Shown here: piece after piece, positions 42,911-52,919 of the stretch
How positions within the stretch are numbered: the first letter of the stretch is position 1
How the letters are laid out: every line of letters starts with the position of its first letter
Source of the DNA: Verrucomicrobiales bacterium
GTDB lineage: Bacteria; Verrucomicrobiota; Verrucomicrobiia; Limisphaerales; CANJXF01
Reading direction: 5' to 3'
Length of the DNA: 64,000 bases
Assembly: GCA_947478865.1 (NCBI GenBank)
Contig: CANJXF010000008.1
Span: forward strand, 1 to 64,000
Made by a program: the position numbers and the translations under genes
Notes under the pieces: generated by a model
What the model saw: only the letters and a program-made list of their open reading frames with translations
What the model was told of the DNA's origin: nothing
Databases searched by the model: none

Positions 42911-45358
42911 TTAATCGACAAATAAAAACTCGTTGCTGCTGAACAAAACGCGACAATAACTGGCCCACGCAGCGCGCGGCTGTTTTTCCGCCGGCAGATC
43001 GGTTGCTTTCAAGTCGAGGGCGCATTCTTGCAAATACGCCTTCGCTGTTTTGATCTCGTCGCGAGTTGCGTTCCGGCCCAACGCCAGGCGATAGGCATTG
43101 TCGACTCGCTTCGGAGTCTCGACATGCGCCATCGCAATTCGCACCGCGAATTTATCCGCCTGCTCATGGGCAAATGGATCGTTCATCAGGAACAGCGCTT
43201 GAATCGGCGTCGTGCTCATCGCGCGCACGTCCGTCGTCGCATTCGGATCCGCTCCGTCGAAAACTTCCAGGAACGGCTGCTTTTTAATTCGCTGCTGCAT
43301 CAAATAAATTCCACGGCGATTTGTATCATAAACAGCGACAAATGGCGTGTGCTGAGTATACCGCCAATCGCTTTCTTTTGGGAATGGATGTTCTGCGCCC
43401 ATCGTCGGATCAAGCATTCCGCTGACGGAGAGCATCGCGTCGCGCAATTCTTCCGCGTCGAGCCGGCGGCGACTAAATTTCCAAAACAAATTGTTGCCGG
43501 GATCAATGCGGGAATTCTCCGCCTGTGCCAGACTGCTGGCCTGATAGGTTTGCGACAACATCATCAACTTGTGCATCTGTTTGATCGACCAACCACCGCG
43601 CTGGAAACGGGTCGCCAAATAGTCCAACAATTCAGGGTGGCTCGGCGCTTTTCCCCTCGCCCCAAAATCATTGGGGGTTTCCACCAGGCCGCGACCGAAG
43701 TGATGTTGCCAAATGCGATTCACCATCACTCGCGCGGTGAGCGGGTTTTTCGGATCGGCCAGCCACGTTGCTAACTCCAGGCGCCCGCTCCCCTGCTCCG
43801 CCGCCGCCAACCGCTGGCCACCGAGCACTTGCAAAAATCCGCGGGGCACCGTCTCCCCGAGGCTCAGCGGATCGCCTTTTTTCTGAATTCGCGCGTCGCC
43901 GGCCTTGCCGTCGGCCACAGCGTAAGCTTTTTCAATGGCGGGCGGACGCGACTCAAGTTTTTTCTGGCGCGTCCGGGCGTCTTCCAAATCGGCTTTGATT
44001 TTCAGCAAACGATCTTCCGCCTCTTTATCCACCTCCTCTTTTTCTTCTTCAACCGCAGGCTTCTTTTTGCTGTCTTTCGGCGGTTTTTCCAACGCACGTT
44101 TTTGATCCATCAACTTCTCAATTTGCTCATCAAGCGCCGCTAACTGCTCCTGATATTCAATCACGAATTGCACATTGGTGCCGGTCGCCAGCGGAACGAA
44201 ATTCTTGGGATGCCGAAAGATTTCCGTTCCCGGAAATGCGTAACGCGTGCTGCTGAAAATTCCGTAAAGCGCGTAATAATCCTTCGACGAAACCGGATCA
44301 AATTTGTGGTCGTGACACCGCGCGCAGCCCAAGGAAAGGCCCAGCACGGCTTTGCCCAGGTTGTCGATCGTGTCCTCGATTGTAAGATGAAATTCATTTG
44401 CGCGAGAACCAAACCGCCGCGAGGTCGCCAGATAACCTGTGGCGATAATTCGCTCGAACGTTTCCTCATTATTTGCGCCCGGCATTAAATCGCCCGCGAT
44501 TTGTTCGCGCACAAATTGATCAAATGGTTTGTCGTGGTTGAACGACTGGATTACGTAGTTGCGATATTTGTAAGCCGACGGAATCGGGAAATCGGAGTTG
44601 CAACCCGAAGTATCGGCGTAGCGCACCACATCCAGCCAGTGACGTCCCCAACGTTCGCCGTAGTGGGGCGACGCAAGAAGCCGATCCACCACCTTTTCGA
44701 ATGCGCGCGCCGATTTGTCGGAAATAAAGCTGTCAATCTCCTCCGGCGTGGGCGGCAAGCCGATCAAATCAAAGGTGGCGCGGCGAATTAAAGTCAATTT
44801 ATCGGCCGGCGGCCCGGGCATCACCTTTTGGGTTTCCATCTTCGCCAGAATAAACTGATCCACCGGATTCGTGGCCCGGCCTTGATTTTTTACGGCGGGA
44901 GGAGGCGCATCTTTGACCGGTTGAAATGCCCAATGACTGATCGAATTTGAATCACTGCGCTGCGCGACAGCCGCCACCCTTGGATCGGGCGCCCCGATTT
45001 TCACCCACGTTTCGAAGGCTTTAATTTCTACAGCCGAGAGCGCCTTTTTCGGCGGCATTTGCAAATCAGGATTCGTGCGACGAATGGCTTTGATGAGCAA
45101 ACTTTTTTCCGTTTCCCCAGGAATCATGGCAGGACCGGTCTCGCCGCCTTTCAAAAGATGTGCTTTTGAATCCAGACGTAACCCGCCTCGAATTTTCTCG
45201 GCCTTTTCGCTGTGGCATTTGTAACAGCGCTCAACGAGAACCGGGCGGATATTTTTCTCGAAAAATTCGAAGTCCTCCCCAGCCTGCGCGACCCATCCGG
45301 CGAGCATCCAAGGGAGCAAAATCGTCAGAGCGAACTTGAATTTTCGAAAATACTGCAT
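42911..45358 (-). CDS. PSD1/DUF1549/DUF1553 planctomycete-type cytochrome c protein
   Basis: This 815-residue secreted protein has a signal peptide (to about 26) and a haem c site C-Y-K-C-H (45-49). A DUF1549 domain follows (RHWLDVVRYADTSG, ARCHDHKFDPVSSKDYY), then a helical charged linker rich in Lys and Glu (around 415-470), and DUF1553 (NRIWQHHFGRGLVETPND, SRRRLDAEELRDAML). It lacks the PA14 domain of the first copy. The DUF1501 gene follows directly. The product is probably exported and acts with its DUF1501 partner. Confidence 0.93.
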   Translation of the reverse strand: MQYFRKFKFALTILLPWMLAGWVAQAGEDFEFFEKNIRPVLVERCYKCHSEKAEKIRGGLRLDSKAHLLKGGETGPAMIPGETEKSLLIKAIRRTNPDLQMPPKKALSAVEIKAFETWVKIGAPDPRVAAVAQRSDSNSISHWAFQPVKDAPPPAVKNQGRATNPVDQFILAKMETQKVMPGPPADKLTLIRRATFDLIGLPPTPEEIDSFISDKSARAFEKVVDRLLASPHYGERWGRHWLDVVRYADTSGCNSDFPIPSAYKYRNYVIQSFNHDKPFDQFVREQIAGDLMPGANNEETFERIIATGYLATSRRFGSRANEFHLTIEDTIDNLGKAVLGLSLGCARCHDHKFDPVSSKDYYALYGIFSSTRYAFPGTEIFRHPKNFVPLATGTNVQFVIEYQEQLAALDEQIEKLMDQKRALEKPPKDSKKKPAVEEEKEEVDKEAEDRLLKIKADLEDARTRQKKLESRPPAIEKAYAVADGKAGDARIQKKGDPLSLGETVPRGFLQVLGGQRLAAAEQGSGRLELATWLADPKNPLTARVMVNRIWQHHFGRGLVETPNDFGARGKAPSHPELLDYLATRFQRGGWSIKQMHKLMMLSQTYQASSLAQAENSRIDPGNNLFWKFSRRRLDAEELRDAMLSVSGMLDPTMGAEHPFPKESDWRYTQHTPFVAVYDTNRRGIYLMQQRIKKQPFLEVFDGADPNATTDVRAMSTTPIQALFLMNDPFAHEQADKFAVRIAMAHVETPKRVDNAYRLALGRNATRDEIKTAKAYLQECALDLKATDLPAEKQPRAAWASYCRVLFSSNEFLFVD

Positions 45359-45421
45359 TGGTGAATGCAGACATTTTAAAGAGGCAATCGGTTACGAACA
45401 AACGAATTCCGTGGAAACCTC

Positions 45422-46867
45422 TCAACGCACGAGAGCTGCCTCAGATTTTGCTTTCCCGTTATTCTTAAATGGCCTTGGTTGCTGGAGACTCTTTTTCAAA
45501 GTGATCTTGTTTTCCAGGGTGCAGGTAATAGTCGTCCCTTCACTTTTTTCACTCTCAACCTCAAGTGTGGCGCCAATCATCCGCGCCCGATGCTGCATCA
45601 CGCGTAAGCCCATTCCTTTGTCTTTAATTTTGTCCTTGGCGAAACCGACGCCGTCATCGCGCACTTTCAACACGATCGCTCGATCCGCCTGCTTGAGGCT
45701 GATCCAGATTTTCTTCGCATGACCATGCTTGATGGCGTTGGTCGTCGCCTCCTGAGCGATTCGATAGAGATGCACCGCCACGGCGTTGTCTTTGATTTCA
45801 ATGGCTGGATCACAGTTGGCGTGCGCCGTAACGGAGAAATATTTCTTTAGGTTTTCGGAAAGCTGATCCAGTGCAGCTTGAATATCGTTTGTGTCCAGAA
45901 CGGTCGGGCAAAGGCCTCGGGCCACTTCACGTGCCTGGAGCAACGCTTGCTTGATCAATTTAACAATCAAGGCCGCGTCTTTTTCTTCGTCCAACTTTTT
46001 CGACGCCAGCTTCTGTTGCAAAACTTTCGTGAGAAAACTGATTCCGGTCAGGGATTGGCCGAGGCCGTCATGCAGATCCTGGCCGAGCCGACGCTGTTCT
46101 TTCTCGCTGATCTCCTGAATTTCTTTCTCGAGGTTGCGACGTTCGGTGATGTCGCGAAGAATATTCAGGTTCAAATTGGGCGCAAATTGGCAGGCGGAAA
46201 ACTCAGCGAAGCGTTGCTCGCCCGTCGGCAAGGTAAACGAAAGTTCTCCAAACGATTGGTCCTGTAAATCGTTCGCAATGTTCCCGGATTTGGTCGAAAG
46301 CAGATCGGACATTTTCATCTCCAGCAATTTGTCGTGCAAATAGCCGAGCAATTGGCAGGCAGCGCCGTTGACTTCGATGATTTTCCCCTCGTCGTCGGAA
46401 ATTAAAATCGCGTCCAGGCTCCGTTCGAAGAGCAAACGAAAACGCTCATGACTTTTCCGCAACGCCTTGAGCGTGGCAAAATGCTGCATCGAATAGCGAA
46501 TCGAGCGTTCCAGCATCGCCGCATCGAGGTGGTCCTTCACCAGGAAGTCAGCCGCGCCCATCCGCATGGCCTCGAGGTCAACCTTCGGGTCGTCCGCGCC
46601 CGTGAGAATAATAATTGGGGCCGAGGCCTGGAAAGAAATGGCGTTGCGCAACAGGTCCAAGCCGCTTTCCGCCCCAAGCCGGTAATCAACAAGGTAAACA
46701 TCATGTTGCTGTCGCCGAATGGCTCTTAGACCCGCGTTGTAACTGGAAGCCCATTCAACATCAAAATGCTTTCGGGAAATCTTGGAAAGCAGCCGACGCA
46801 ACAAGAGGAAGGCGGATTCGTCATCATCCACCAGGAGAACGCGGACAGGAAATTGGTCTAGATGCAT
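45422..46867 (-). CDS. Receiver-PAS-histidine kinase (NarX/LiaS-type, HisKA_3)
   Basis: This 481-residue protein has an N-terminal receiver domain with acidic D14-D15-D16, phospho-acceptor Asp61, Thr89 and Lys111. A PAS domain (about 145-240) follows, with a HisKA_3 dimerisation domain carrying the phospho-His266 (RRLGQDLHDGLGQ). The HATPase_c domain has N-box NAIKHGHAK, G1 DDGVGF and G2 GMGLRVM. It has no membrane helix, so it senses cytoplasmic signals or is controlled by its own receiver. No response regulator with a DNA-binding domain is nearby. The layout, with the receiver in front, suggests it is the middle of a phosphorelay. Confidence 0.9.
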   Translation of the reverse strand: MHLDQFPVRVLLVDDDESAFLLLRRLLSKISRKHFDVEWASSYNAGLRAIRRQQHDVYLVDYRLGAESGLDLLRNAISFQASAPIIILTGADDPKVDLEAMRMGAADFLVKDHLDAAMLERSIRYSMQHFATLKALRKSHERFRLLFERSLDAILISDDEGKIIEVNGAACQLLGYLHDKLLEMKMSDLLSTKSGNIANDLQDQSFGELSFTLPTGEQRFAEFSACQFAPNLNLNILRDITERRNLEKEIQEISEKEQRRLGQDLHDGLGQSLTGISFLTKVLQQKLASKKLDEEKDAALIVKLIKQALLQAREVARGLCPTVLDTNDIQAALDQLSENLKKYFSVTAHANCDPAIEIKDNAVAVHLYRIAQEATTNAIKHGHAKKIWISLKQADRAIVLKVRDDGVGFAKDKIKDKGMGLRVMQHRARMIGATLEVESEKSEGTTITCTLENKITLKKSLQQPRPFKNNGKAKSEAALVR

Positions 46868-47051
46868 TGGAAATATGTTTTAACGACGAGACTTAGTTTT
46901 ACCCGAGTTAATATTCGGTTCAACCCTAAGTAGATAACCAACAAACCCTGTATTCTAGTCAGGCTTTCCCTGATCAATCGCCCATTTGCGCGGCGTTTCG
47001 ACTGAAGCGAGATTGTATCGCGTTCTAAACTTTTCAGAACAAAGGCAAATC

Positions 47052-47384
47052 ATGATTCCAAGAAACAAACAAAATCGAAAAATGCGCATCAGCCTCACTT
47101 GCAATGGCTGCGGGATGTCCCTTGCCAACGCGGAAACTCAAGGCTTCGTTTTGAAGAACGACACTTACTGCTGCCGAGGGTGCGCGGAAGGCACCGGTTG
47201 CACGTGTGAAGAAAGGCAGATTCCTGCCCAAAAAGCGGGAAATCGTCGTGGCGACATCGGGCAGCGCAACGCGAGCGGTTCATTGCCAAAAGAGGCGAAC
47301 GGATCGACGGCTCCAAAGCGAAAGCCCGTGGCAATCAAAAGGAATTCCCGCCAACAGGGTCCCGGACAAATGGCGCGGCGATAA
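47052..47384 (+). CDS. Small Cys-rich metal-binding protein
   Basis: This 110-residue protein has seven cysteines in its first half: Cys17 and Cys20 (CNGC), Cys40-Cys41 and Cys44 (CCRGC), then Cys50 and Cys52 (GCTC). They probably form one or two zinc or iron sites. The C-terminal half is basic and of low complexity. It resembles short metal-binding ribbons of the YHS type, but no family is assigned. I start at 47052, preceded by AAAGG. An internal ATG at 47082 begins directly at the ribbon. It stands alone between the histidine kinase and the ThuA gene. Confidence 0.55.
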   Translation: MIPRNKQNRKMRISLTCNGCGMSLANAETQGFVLKNDTYCCRGCAEGTGCTCEERQIPAQKAGNRRGDIGQRNASGSLPKEANGSTAPKRKPVAIKRNSRQQGPGQMARR

Positions 47385-47407
47385 TTTGCCGCGCATCCGC
47401 CGACGCG

Positions 47408-48208
47408 TTAGCGAACGTTTCTTGCAGGGTTTGGATCGCGCCGGAGGGTGGCTTCGTCGCGGCGGGTCGTCCAGAAAACCGCATTCGCCAGCAGACGTCG
47501 AAAGCTCTCCTGTGCGAAATCTTCCGGCACGCCGAGCGAGGTGTAGAAGATCCGGCTTCCATGGAATTGACGGATCCATGCCACAGGTTCGCGATACGCC
47601 GGAGTGGATGCATCGAGCAGAACGAGCGCATCGTCAGAGATCGCTGCGTTCTTGTAGAGCTTGCGAGTCGGGAACGGTTTCACACCTGCCATCAATGAAT
47701 TCTCCGATCGCCCGGCGGAAATTTGCACCTCAGCCGGATCGTCACTGTGATGCCCTTTGTAACCGCCACCTAAAACCTCCTTGTCAAACTCAGGAAAGTT
47801 TTCAAACGCATGGCTGGCGGTTCGAATCCCGATCACGGCACGACCGGCGTTAAGGTGTTTGCGAATGAGCGTTAACTGCTCCTGCGGCAATTTGATTCTT
47901 CGAGTGAAAACAACCATCAAGTCGGATTTTTCCAACGCATCCAAACCGGGAAGGCTGTCGCCCTTATCCTTGCCAAAAGCGCGATAGCAAGTGACCTGAT
48001 AACGGCTCTCCAGATAGGTTTGAAATTCAGACAACGATTTTTCGGAATCATACTCCGCTGAGCCGGACAACAGGCAAATTTTCAACGAGGGCGCATCCGC
48101 GGCGAAGATCGGCGTTGCCATGATGAAAACAAAAAATGCAACGAGAGCCATGCCCTGCTGAAGCCGACGCAAAACCATCGTGTCGGAATGATAGAATTTT
48201 TTGTGCAT
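47408..48208 (-). CDS. Secreted ThuA-like protein
   Basis: From the ATG at 48208 this protein has a signal peptide (MALVAFFVFIMATPIFAAD). The mature part is a ThuA-like class I glutamine-amidotransferase-type fold: LKICLLSGSAEYDSEK, VVFTRRIKLPQEQL, VIGIRTASHAFENFPEFDKEV, and RIFYTSLGVPEDF. ThuA-like proteins are linked to trehalose utilisation and other sugar pathways. The GH2 gene lies 94 bases upstream on the same strand, so they may act on one substrate. Its C-terminus (TTRRDEATLRRDP) is basic and not conserved. Confidence 0.88.
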   Translation of the reverse strand: MHKKFYHSDTMVLRRLQQGMALVAFFVFIMATPIFAADAPSLKICLLSGSAEYDSEKSLSEFQTYLESRYQVTCYRAFGKDKGDSLPGLDALEKSDLMVVFTRRIKLPQEQLTLIRKHLNAGRAVIGIRTASHAFENFPEFDKEVLGGGYKGHHSDDPAEVQISAGRSENSLMAGVKPFPTRKLYKNAAISDDALVLLDASTPAYREPVAWIRQFHGSRIFYTSLGVPEDFAQESFRRLLANAVFWTTRRDEATLRRDPNPARNVR

Positions 48209-48302
48209 GAGATGAACGCCGGATAAGTAGAATTGAGCGATAGGATAGTTGGCCAAGGTTGTTCTGCAACTGTGGAAAAATCGGAGCGCTTCCACCGGAG
48301 CT

Positions 48303-51215
48303 TCACCACTCCACGATGACCAGGGGAGATATTGGATACCGCCCCGACTCGGTTCCGTAAATCGTCAAACCACCCACAGCCAGTCCGCCAGCCGGCACCG
48401 AGCAGCGCACGTTTAACTTGTTGTCGGAAACACTTTCAGCGACCTGGCGCAACAGGTCGCCATCGATCGCCGCGGTAATTAAATATCCATAAGCGCCCCG
48501 CCCTTTTTTGCCGCCGCTCAGGTAGCTCAGCGCGCCGCGGGAATCGTGCGGGTGATCGACTACAATCTGTTTGCAGATCGGAATTCCGTTCAATTCCACG
48601 CGCAACGTGGTTGGGTGTCGGTCCTTCTTGGTCTGGGGAGTATCCGAGCGATGTGAGGATGCTTCGCAAAGGAAGCGCAGGCGACGCGCGGTCTTCAAAT
48701 CGGAATCTTCCAGCGGCAGATTCCATTCGAAGAATCCATGGCCCAGGCCGAAGCAAAAGTGTCTGGCGCAGGCCTCCTCGCGGCTGCTGACCGGCCCGCT
48801 CCATTCGGCCCGCGACCAGTTTTGCAAGGTGGCGCGCAGGAGCAGGCTGCGCTCGGATTCTTCGCGAGGTGGCGGCGCAGTTTCGGCAACGAAGAGTTCG
48901 ACGTAATTGCTGGCCACGATTGCACCAGTTGCATCGAGGGCTTCGAGACACAATGTGCACAGCATGGGCTTGTCCGGCATTTTCAATTCAATGGTGTGGG
49001 CGCGCTCGACGCGGCGGTGAGGAAAAGCAATTGGGACAAGACCAAGTGCGATGTCCTGTTCAATGCGGCCCCACGAATCCATCCCGCCCAAACGCCAGCG
49101 CAACGAAACTTTGTCGCGCGCCACCGTAGAATAGTGGGAGGAGGCCACATCGATTTTGACCACGCTGCCCAGCGCGTGCCTCGTGATGGGCGGAAAATTG
49201 ATCGGCAGCGCGTCGCTTTCATTGATGATGCGCGGGTCGTAACCAAATTCCTTCGGCGTGCGATCGTAACTGAGGAATCCGTTGTATTCCCATTCAACGT
49301 CGTGCAGCTCGGTGTAAATATAGGCGGAGATTTGTCCGTGCCGTCGGAGTTCATTGGTCAGAAACTTGAAGCTCCAGCTGCAATCACGGTTGCCGTCGAG
49401 CGCGCCGACCCCGCCGTATTCGCTATTGATGAGAGGCTGGCCTTTGTCGCTGTAGCCGGGCACAAAATTGAAAGTGGATCCAGCATAGCTCGCGTCCACG
49501 ACCTTCTGGATGTGTTCCTTGGCGCGAAAATAATCATCAATGTAAAAGTGCCAGGAATTAATGTCCGTATCGCCGTGCGCGTAATATTCCAGGTGCTCCC
49601 AGTGCACGACGCTCATGTCTTCGACGAGCCGGGTGGGATCCAGTTTCTTGGCAAGCTCCCAGGTGATTTGCACCCAGGCATGCGCCGCGAGGTTTGCCTC
49701 GCGCTTTATCACGCGCGTCTCAGCAGCCGCTTCATCCGCGTGCAAATTGGTTTGGTCCGCAATGGAACGGTCGCCCGCCGAAACCGCCCCCGGCGCAGCA
49801 GGCCCGTCGAACTTCAAAATTTTCTTTTTTAAATCAGGAAATAATTTTACGAACTCCGCCTGCCCTCCGAATCCCCAGGTCTCGTTGAACACGCACCAGG
49901 CAATAATAGAAGGATGATTGAAATCGCGCTTGATGGCGGCGCGCATCATTTCCTCAAAACGGCGGCGGCCGACGGGCGTGTCGCCCCCCTCTCCGAAATT
50001 CGGGAAGTCAGCCATCAGCATGATCCCCAGGGTATCGGCATAATAGAGCAGCAGCGGATCGTCGATCTTGATGTGGATACGCAAGAAATTGAACCCGAAT
50101 TTTTTTGCCCAAAAGATATCTTCCTTCAAGGTCTCCACGCTGCCTGCGGTATAAACTCCGTCGGGATGATAGGATTGATAAAGCGCGCCACGGAGATAGC
50201 GAGGGACGTTGTTCAACCGCAAAACGGCCGGCGCTTTTGGATCCTCTGCTTTGCCGGAATCGATCTTGCGCATCCCAAAATAACTTTGAATGTAATCAAC
50301 CGTTCGATTCTCGTGCTCCAGCTTGAGAGCGAGTTTGTAGAGGTGCGGCTGATTCGGATTCCAAAGGTAAGGATGCGGTATTTCAAGCGTGGCGCTGGCA
50401 AAATTATTGTTCACCGGCGCGTTCAAAATCTGCACTTCACCACCGGGCGGAATGACGTAGATCTGCACCGCGGAATTTTCCGCCGCGTTCGCGCACTCGA
50501 CCTCGACTCTCGCGGATTTCTGATCGATATCGGTGAAGACCCGGAAGGTCTCGATGAACGACTTTTCCCGCGGCTCGATGTAAACGGTTTGCCAAATTCC
50601 GCTCGTGGACGTGTACCAATGCCACTGTTTTCCGACGGGCTGCTCGCGGTTGTCCATGGGGTCTTCCACGCGCAAGGTGACGAGCGCTTCGACGCTGCCA
50701 TCCGCCTGCCATGTCAAAGCTTCAGTGAGATCAAATTCAAACGGCGTGTATCCTCCCTCGTGGTGGCCCAAGTGGACTCCGTTACACCAGCAATCGGTGA
50801 AAAAATCCGCCGCACCGATCTTTAGAATGATGCGCTTGCCCTTCCATAAATCTGTACCTGGGATGTGGATGCGCCGGCGATACCAGCCAACTTCGTAACG
50901 GGCCACGTAGCTGTGATTGGCGCGATTGACTTCGAGCGGATTACGAAAAACACGGGTGGAATAATAATTTTCATTCCCGGCGGTTTCTGCTTCGCCCCAG
51001 GCCGCCAGCGATTCCCAACAAAATGGGACGATGATCTGCTCGCGCCAATCGGGACCGGTCGGCAGGTGCCAGCCATTTTCCAAGCCGGTTTTGTGGCCGT
51101 CGAAACGGAACTGCCACGGGCCATTGAGGTTGAGCCAATCCTTGCCGTCGATCGTGCCGCGTTGAAAATCAGGGCGTGGATATTCCGGGCGCGGGTAAAC
51201 GTCTTGAGTTGCCAT
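48303..51215 (-). CDS. Glycoside hydrolase family 2 protein
   Basis: This is a 970-residue protein without an obvious signal peptide. The N-terminal sugar-binding jelly-roll domain (LNLNGPWQFRFDG, FDLTEALTW) and the immunoglobulin-like domain lead to a TIM barrel. The catalytic acid is Glu445 in CVFNETWGF and the nucleophile is Glu599 in INSEYGGVG. GH2 enzymes are beta-galactosidases, beta-glucuronidases or beta-mannosidases, and the specificity here is not clear. A long C-terminal region of beta type follows. About 290 bases upstream contain no gene. It is followed by the ThuA gene. Confidence 0.92.
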   Translation of the reverse strand: MATQDVYPRPEYPRPDFQRGTIDGKDWLNLNGPWQFRFDGHKTGLENGWHLPTGPDWREQIIVPFCWESLAAWGEAETAGNENYYSTRVFRNPLEVNRANHSYVARYEVGWYRRRIHIPGTDLWKGKRIILKIGAADFFTDCWCNGVHLGHHEGGYTPFEFDLTEALTWQADGSVEALVTLRVEDPMDNREQPVGKQWHWYTSTSGIWQTVYIEPREKSFIETFRVFTDIDQKSARVEVECANAAENSAVQIYVIPPGGEVQILNAPVNNNFASATLEIPHPYLWNPNQPHLYKLALKLEHENRTVDYIQSYFGMRKIDSGKAEDPKAPAVLRLNNVPRYLRGALYQSYHPDGVYTAGSVETLKEDIFWAKKFGFNFLRIHIKIDDPLLLYYADTLGIMLMADFPNFGEGGDTPVGRRRFEEMMRAAIKRDFNHPSIIAWCVFNETWGFGGQAEFVKLFPDLKKKILKFDGPAAPGAVSAGDRSIADQTNLHADEAAAETRVIKREANLAAHAWVQITWELAKKLDPTRLVEDMSVVHWEHLEYYAHGDTDINSWHFYIDDYFRAKEHIQKVVDASYAGSTFNFVPGYSDKGQPLINSEYGGVGALDGNRDCSWSFKFLTNELRRHGQISAYIYTELHDVEWEYNGFLSYDRTPKEFGYDPRIINESDALPINFPPITRHALGSVVKIDVASSHYSTVARDKVSLRWRLGGMDSWGRIEQDIALGLVPIAFPHRRVERAHTIELKMPDKPMLCTLCLEALDATGAIVASNYVELFVAETAPPPREESERSLLLRATLQNWSRAEWSGPVSSREEACARHFCFGLGHGFFEWNLPLEDSDLKTARRLRFLCEASSHRSDTPQTKKDRHPTTLRVELNGIPICKQIVVDHPHDSRGALSYLSGGKKGRGAYGYLITAAIDGDLLRQVAESVSDNKLNVRCSVPAGGLAVGGLTIYGTESGRYPISPLVIVEW

Positions 51216-51506
51216 AGCGTGTGACCAAGTCCTTTGGCAAATAAGTTAGTCGAAAAATCCGTCCGCACAACCTGACGGGATTGATCAGCTAAGTTTGGGA
51301 CTGGCCATGAGAAAACCTACAGCGGCACCACGGAATACTCCCGTTGGATTATAAATTGCAGATGGGTCGGGGATGCACTCGGAAAAACTCAAGGGATCAG
51401 CTGAACGGAAACAATTCAAAGCGGGATCCGAAAAGCGATCATCGCCGATTGCCGGTGAATTTGAACTCTGGGTGGCCGCTGTATGCGTGGCGCACTTAAA
51501 TCCAAC

Positions 51507-51932
51507 CTAGCGCCGCCGGGTTTGCATCTGCTCGTATTGCTTGAGTGCCTCTGCGGCGCGAGCGTCCCCTTTGGCGGCACGGGCACTCAAATCGGTCATG
51601 ACCGCAGCTATGGCGTCATTCACAGCAATGCGTTGTTCAGGCGTCATTTGCGGGGTGGCGCGCAGGTTTTGCAGCCGCGAGACCGTCCCCTCGAAATTTC
51701 CGCTCTTGTAGTCCGTCACGGCTTGATTCAGCTCCTGGGCTGGCGCAGGTGCAGGCGCCGGCGCGGGTTGGCCCGGCACCGTTTCCGGGATTTGAGCGGG
51801 CGCTGGTTGTTGCAGGGCGGCGGCAGCCCTTTGAAGTTCGCCATCCACCTCGGTCTTCCGACTGCATCCTGGCAACAACATTGCATACAAACCGACGCTC
51901 AAGACGAGCACGGTTGAAAATTTGGTTTTCAT
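51507..51932 (-). CDS. Hypothetical lipoprotein with Pro/Ala-rich linker
   Basis: From the ATG at 51932 this 141-residue protein has a signal peptide with the lipobox LLPGC, then a low-complexity stretch made of PA-repeats (about residues 45-65), then a helical region (NQAVTDYKSGNFEGTVSRLQ, EQRIAVNDAIAAVMTDLSAR). The TPR-like helical part may bind a partner. The frame upstream of 51932 overlaps the end of the prepilin gene and is not preferred. It follows the prepilin gene at 28 bases on the same strand. Confidence 0.65.
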   Translation of the reverse strand: MKTKFSTVLVLSVGLYAMLLPGCSRKTEVDGELQRAAAALQQPAPAQIPETVPGQPAPAPAPAPAQELNQAVTDYKSGNFEGTVSRLQNLRATPQMTPEQRIAVNDAIAAVMTDLSARAAKGDARAAEALKQYEQMQTRRR

Positions 51933-51960
51933 TCTTAGTTTGCTCTCACTCCAAAATATT

Positions 51961-52692
51961 TCATCTGCCGTCTTTTGAATCAGGACTGCAATAGAGTCGA
52001 TTCTTAGCGACAAGGTTCGCCTCAGAATAAAATTTCACGGTTTTTAGGTACTCGATATGACCGTCCACCACGCCAACCGTGGTGCCCAGCGAATGCAGCT
52101 TGGTGATGCCTTCGTTCGGATTGCTGGATCCATCGTTGAAGTCCGATGAATTCGCTTCCAGCGCCTGCCAGAAGATGATCGAATCCTGCCGGAATTGGGT
52201 AACTTTAAACGAGCTTGGTGAAATGCGCCCAAAACCGGACACGGCGCCATTCATCAGATAACTGCTGAGCTTCTGAGAGCGCGACGACCATGTAGCAGGC
52301 GCGTTCGTTCTATCTGCCGGACATCGATATACATTTGCGTTCTTGAGGAAATCCCAGAGCAGTCCGCCCTGGTAAGCGAGTTTTGGATCGGTATTATAAG
52401 GTCTCGTCGAAGGATCGGGAACGGATCCCAGCGCAGCATCGTAGAGCCAGCCGCGGCGCAACCAGGGGGAATTCCAATTCGGCTCAGGCAGGAAATCCCG
52501 CGAATCGCCGGTATAAATGTGCATCGCCAGCGTGATCTGCTTGACGTTGTTCTGGCATTGGGCGCGGATCGCCTTGTCTTTGGCCTTAGCCAGAGCAGGC
52601 AGCAGCAATCCAGCGAGAATTGCGATGATCGCGATTACCACCAGCAATTCAATCAAAGTGAACGCTTTACTCATTCGGTGCCGGGTATTCAT
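51961..52692 (-). CDS. Type II secretion/pilin-like prepilin (verrucomicrobial type)
   Basis: This protein of 243 residues begins with a class III prepilin signal ([16 protein letters not shown] and [15 protein letters not shown]), with Glu at position +5 after cleavage. Such N-termini are found in very many verrucomicrobial proteins. The C-terminal part has a PulG-like arrangement with [16 protein letters not shown] and a [10 protein letters not shown] segment. It may be part of a type II secretion system-like or fibre structure. The start at 52692 or 52674 cannot be decided. It is divergent from the sulfatase gene. Confidence 0.88.
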   Translation of the reverse strand: MNTRHRMSKAFTLIELLVVIAIIAILAGLLLPALAKAKDKAIRAQCQNNVKQITLAMHIYTGDSRDFLPEPNWNSPWLRRGWLYDAALGSVPDPSTRPYNTDPKLAYQGGLLWDFLKNANVYRCPADRTNAPATWSSRSQKLSSYLMNGAVSGFGRISPSSFKVTQFRQDSIIFWQALEANSSDFNDGSSNPNEGITKLHSLGTTVGVVDGHIEYLKTVKFYSEANLVAKNRLYCSPDSKDGR

Positions 52693-52795
52693 GAAGGTGA
52701 GTTATTTAATACGTCCGCCACCAAGGCAAAATCGGATTTTAACTGAGTCGATGGCTTTCATTCATAAGATTCTAATTTGGTGCAATAATATTGGC

Positions 52796-52803
52796 AAGCG
52801 CTT
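52796..52803. promoter_or_regulatory. Possible LacI-family operator core
   Basis: AAGCGCTT is a perfect eight-base palindrome with the central CG typical of LacI/CcpA operators. It lies between the divergent prepilin and sulfatase genes. The symmetry does not extend further, so the call is weak. Confidence 0.2.
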
Positions 52804-52919
52804 AGGCAGCCGGCTCCATGCAAAAGATTCGTGGCATCTCCGGTTCGGACAAAAAATCAGTCGCCTCCGGGTTTCAATTGGTTTTGTGTTAGGCGATCAA
52901 GCTGCTATTTCTTTCTCGT

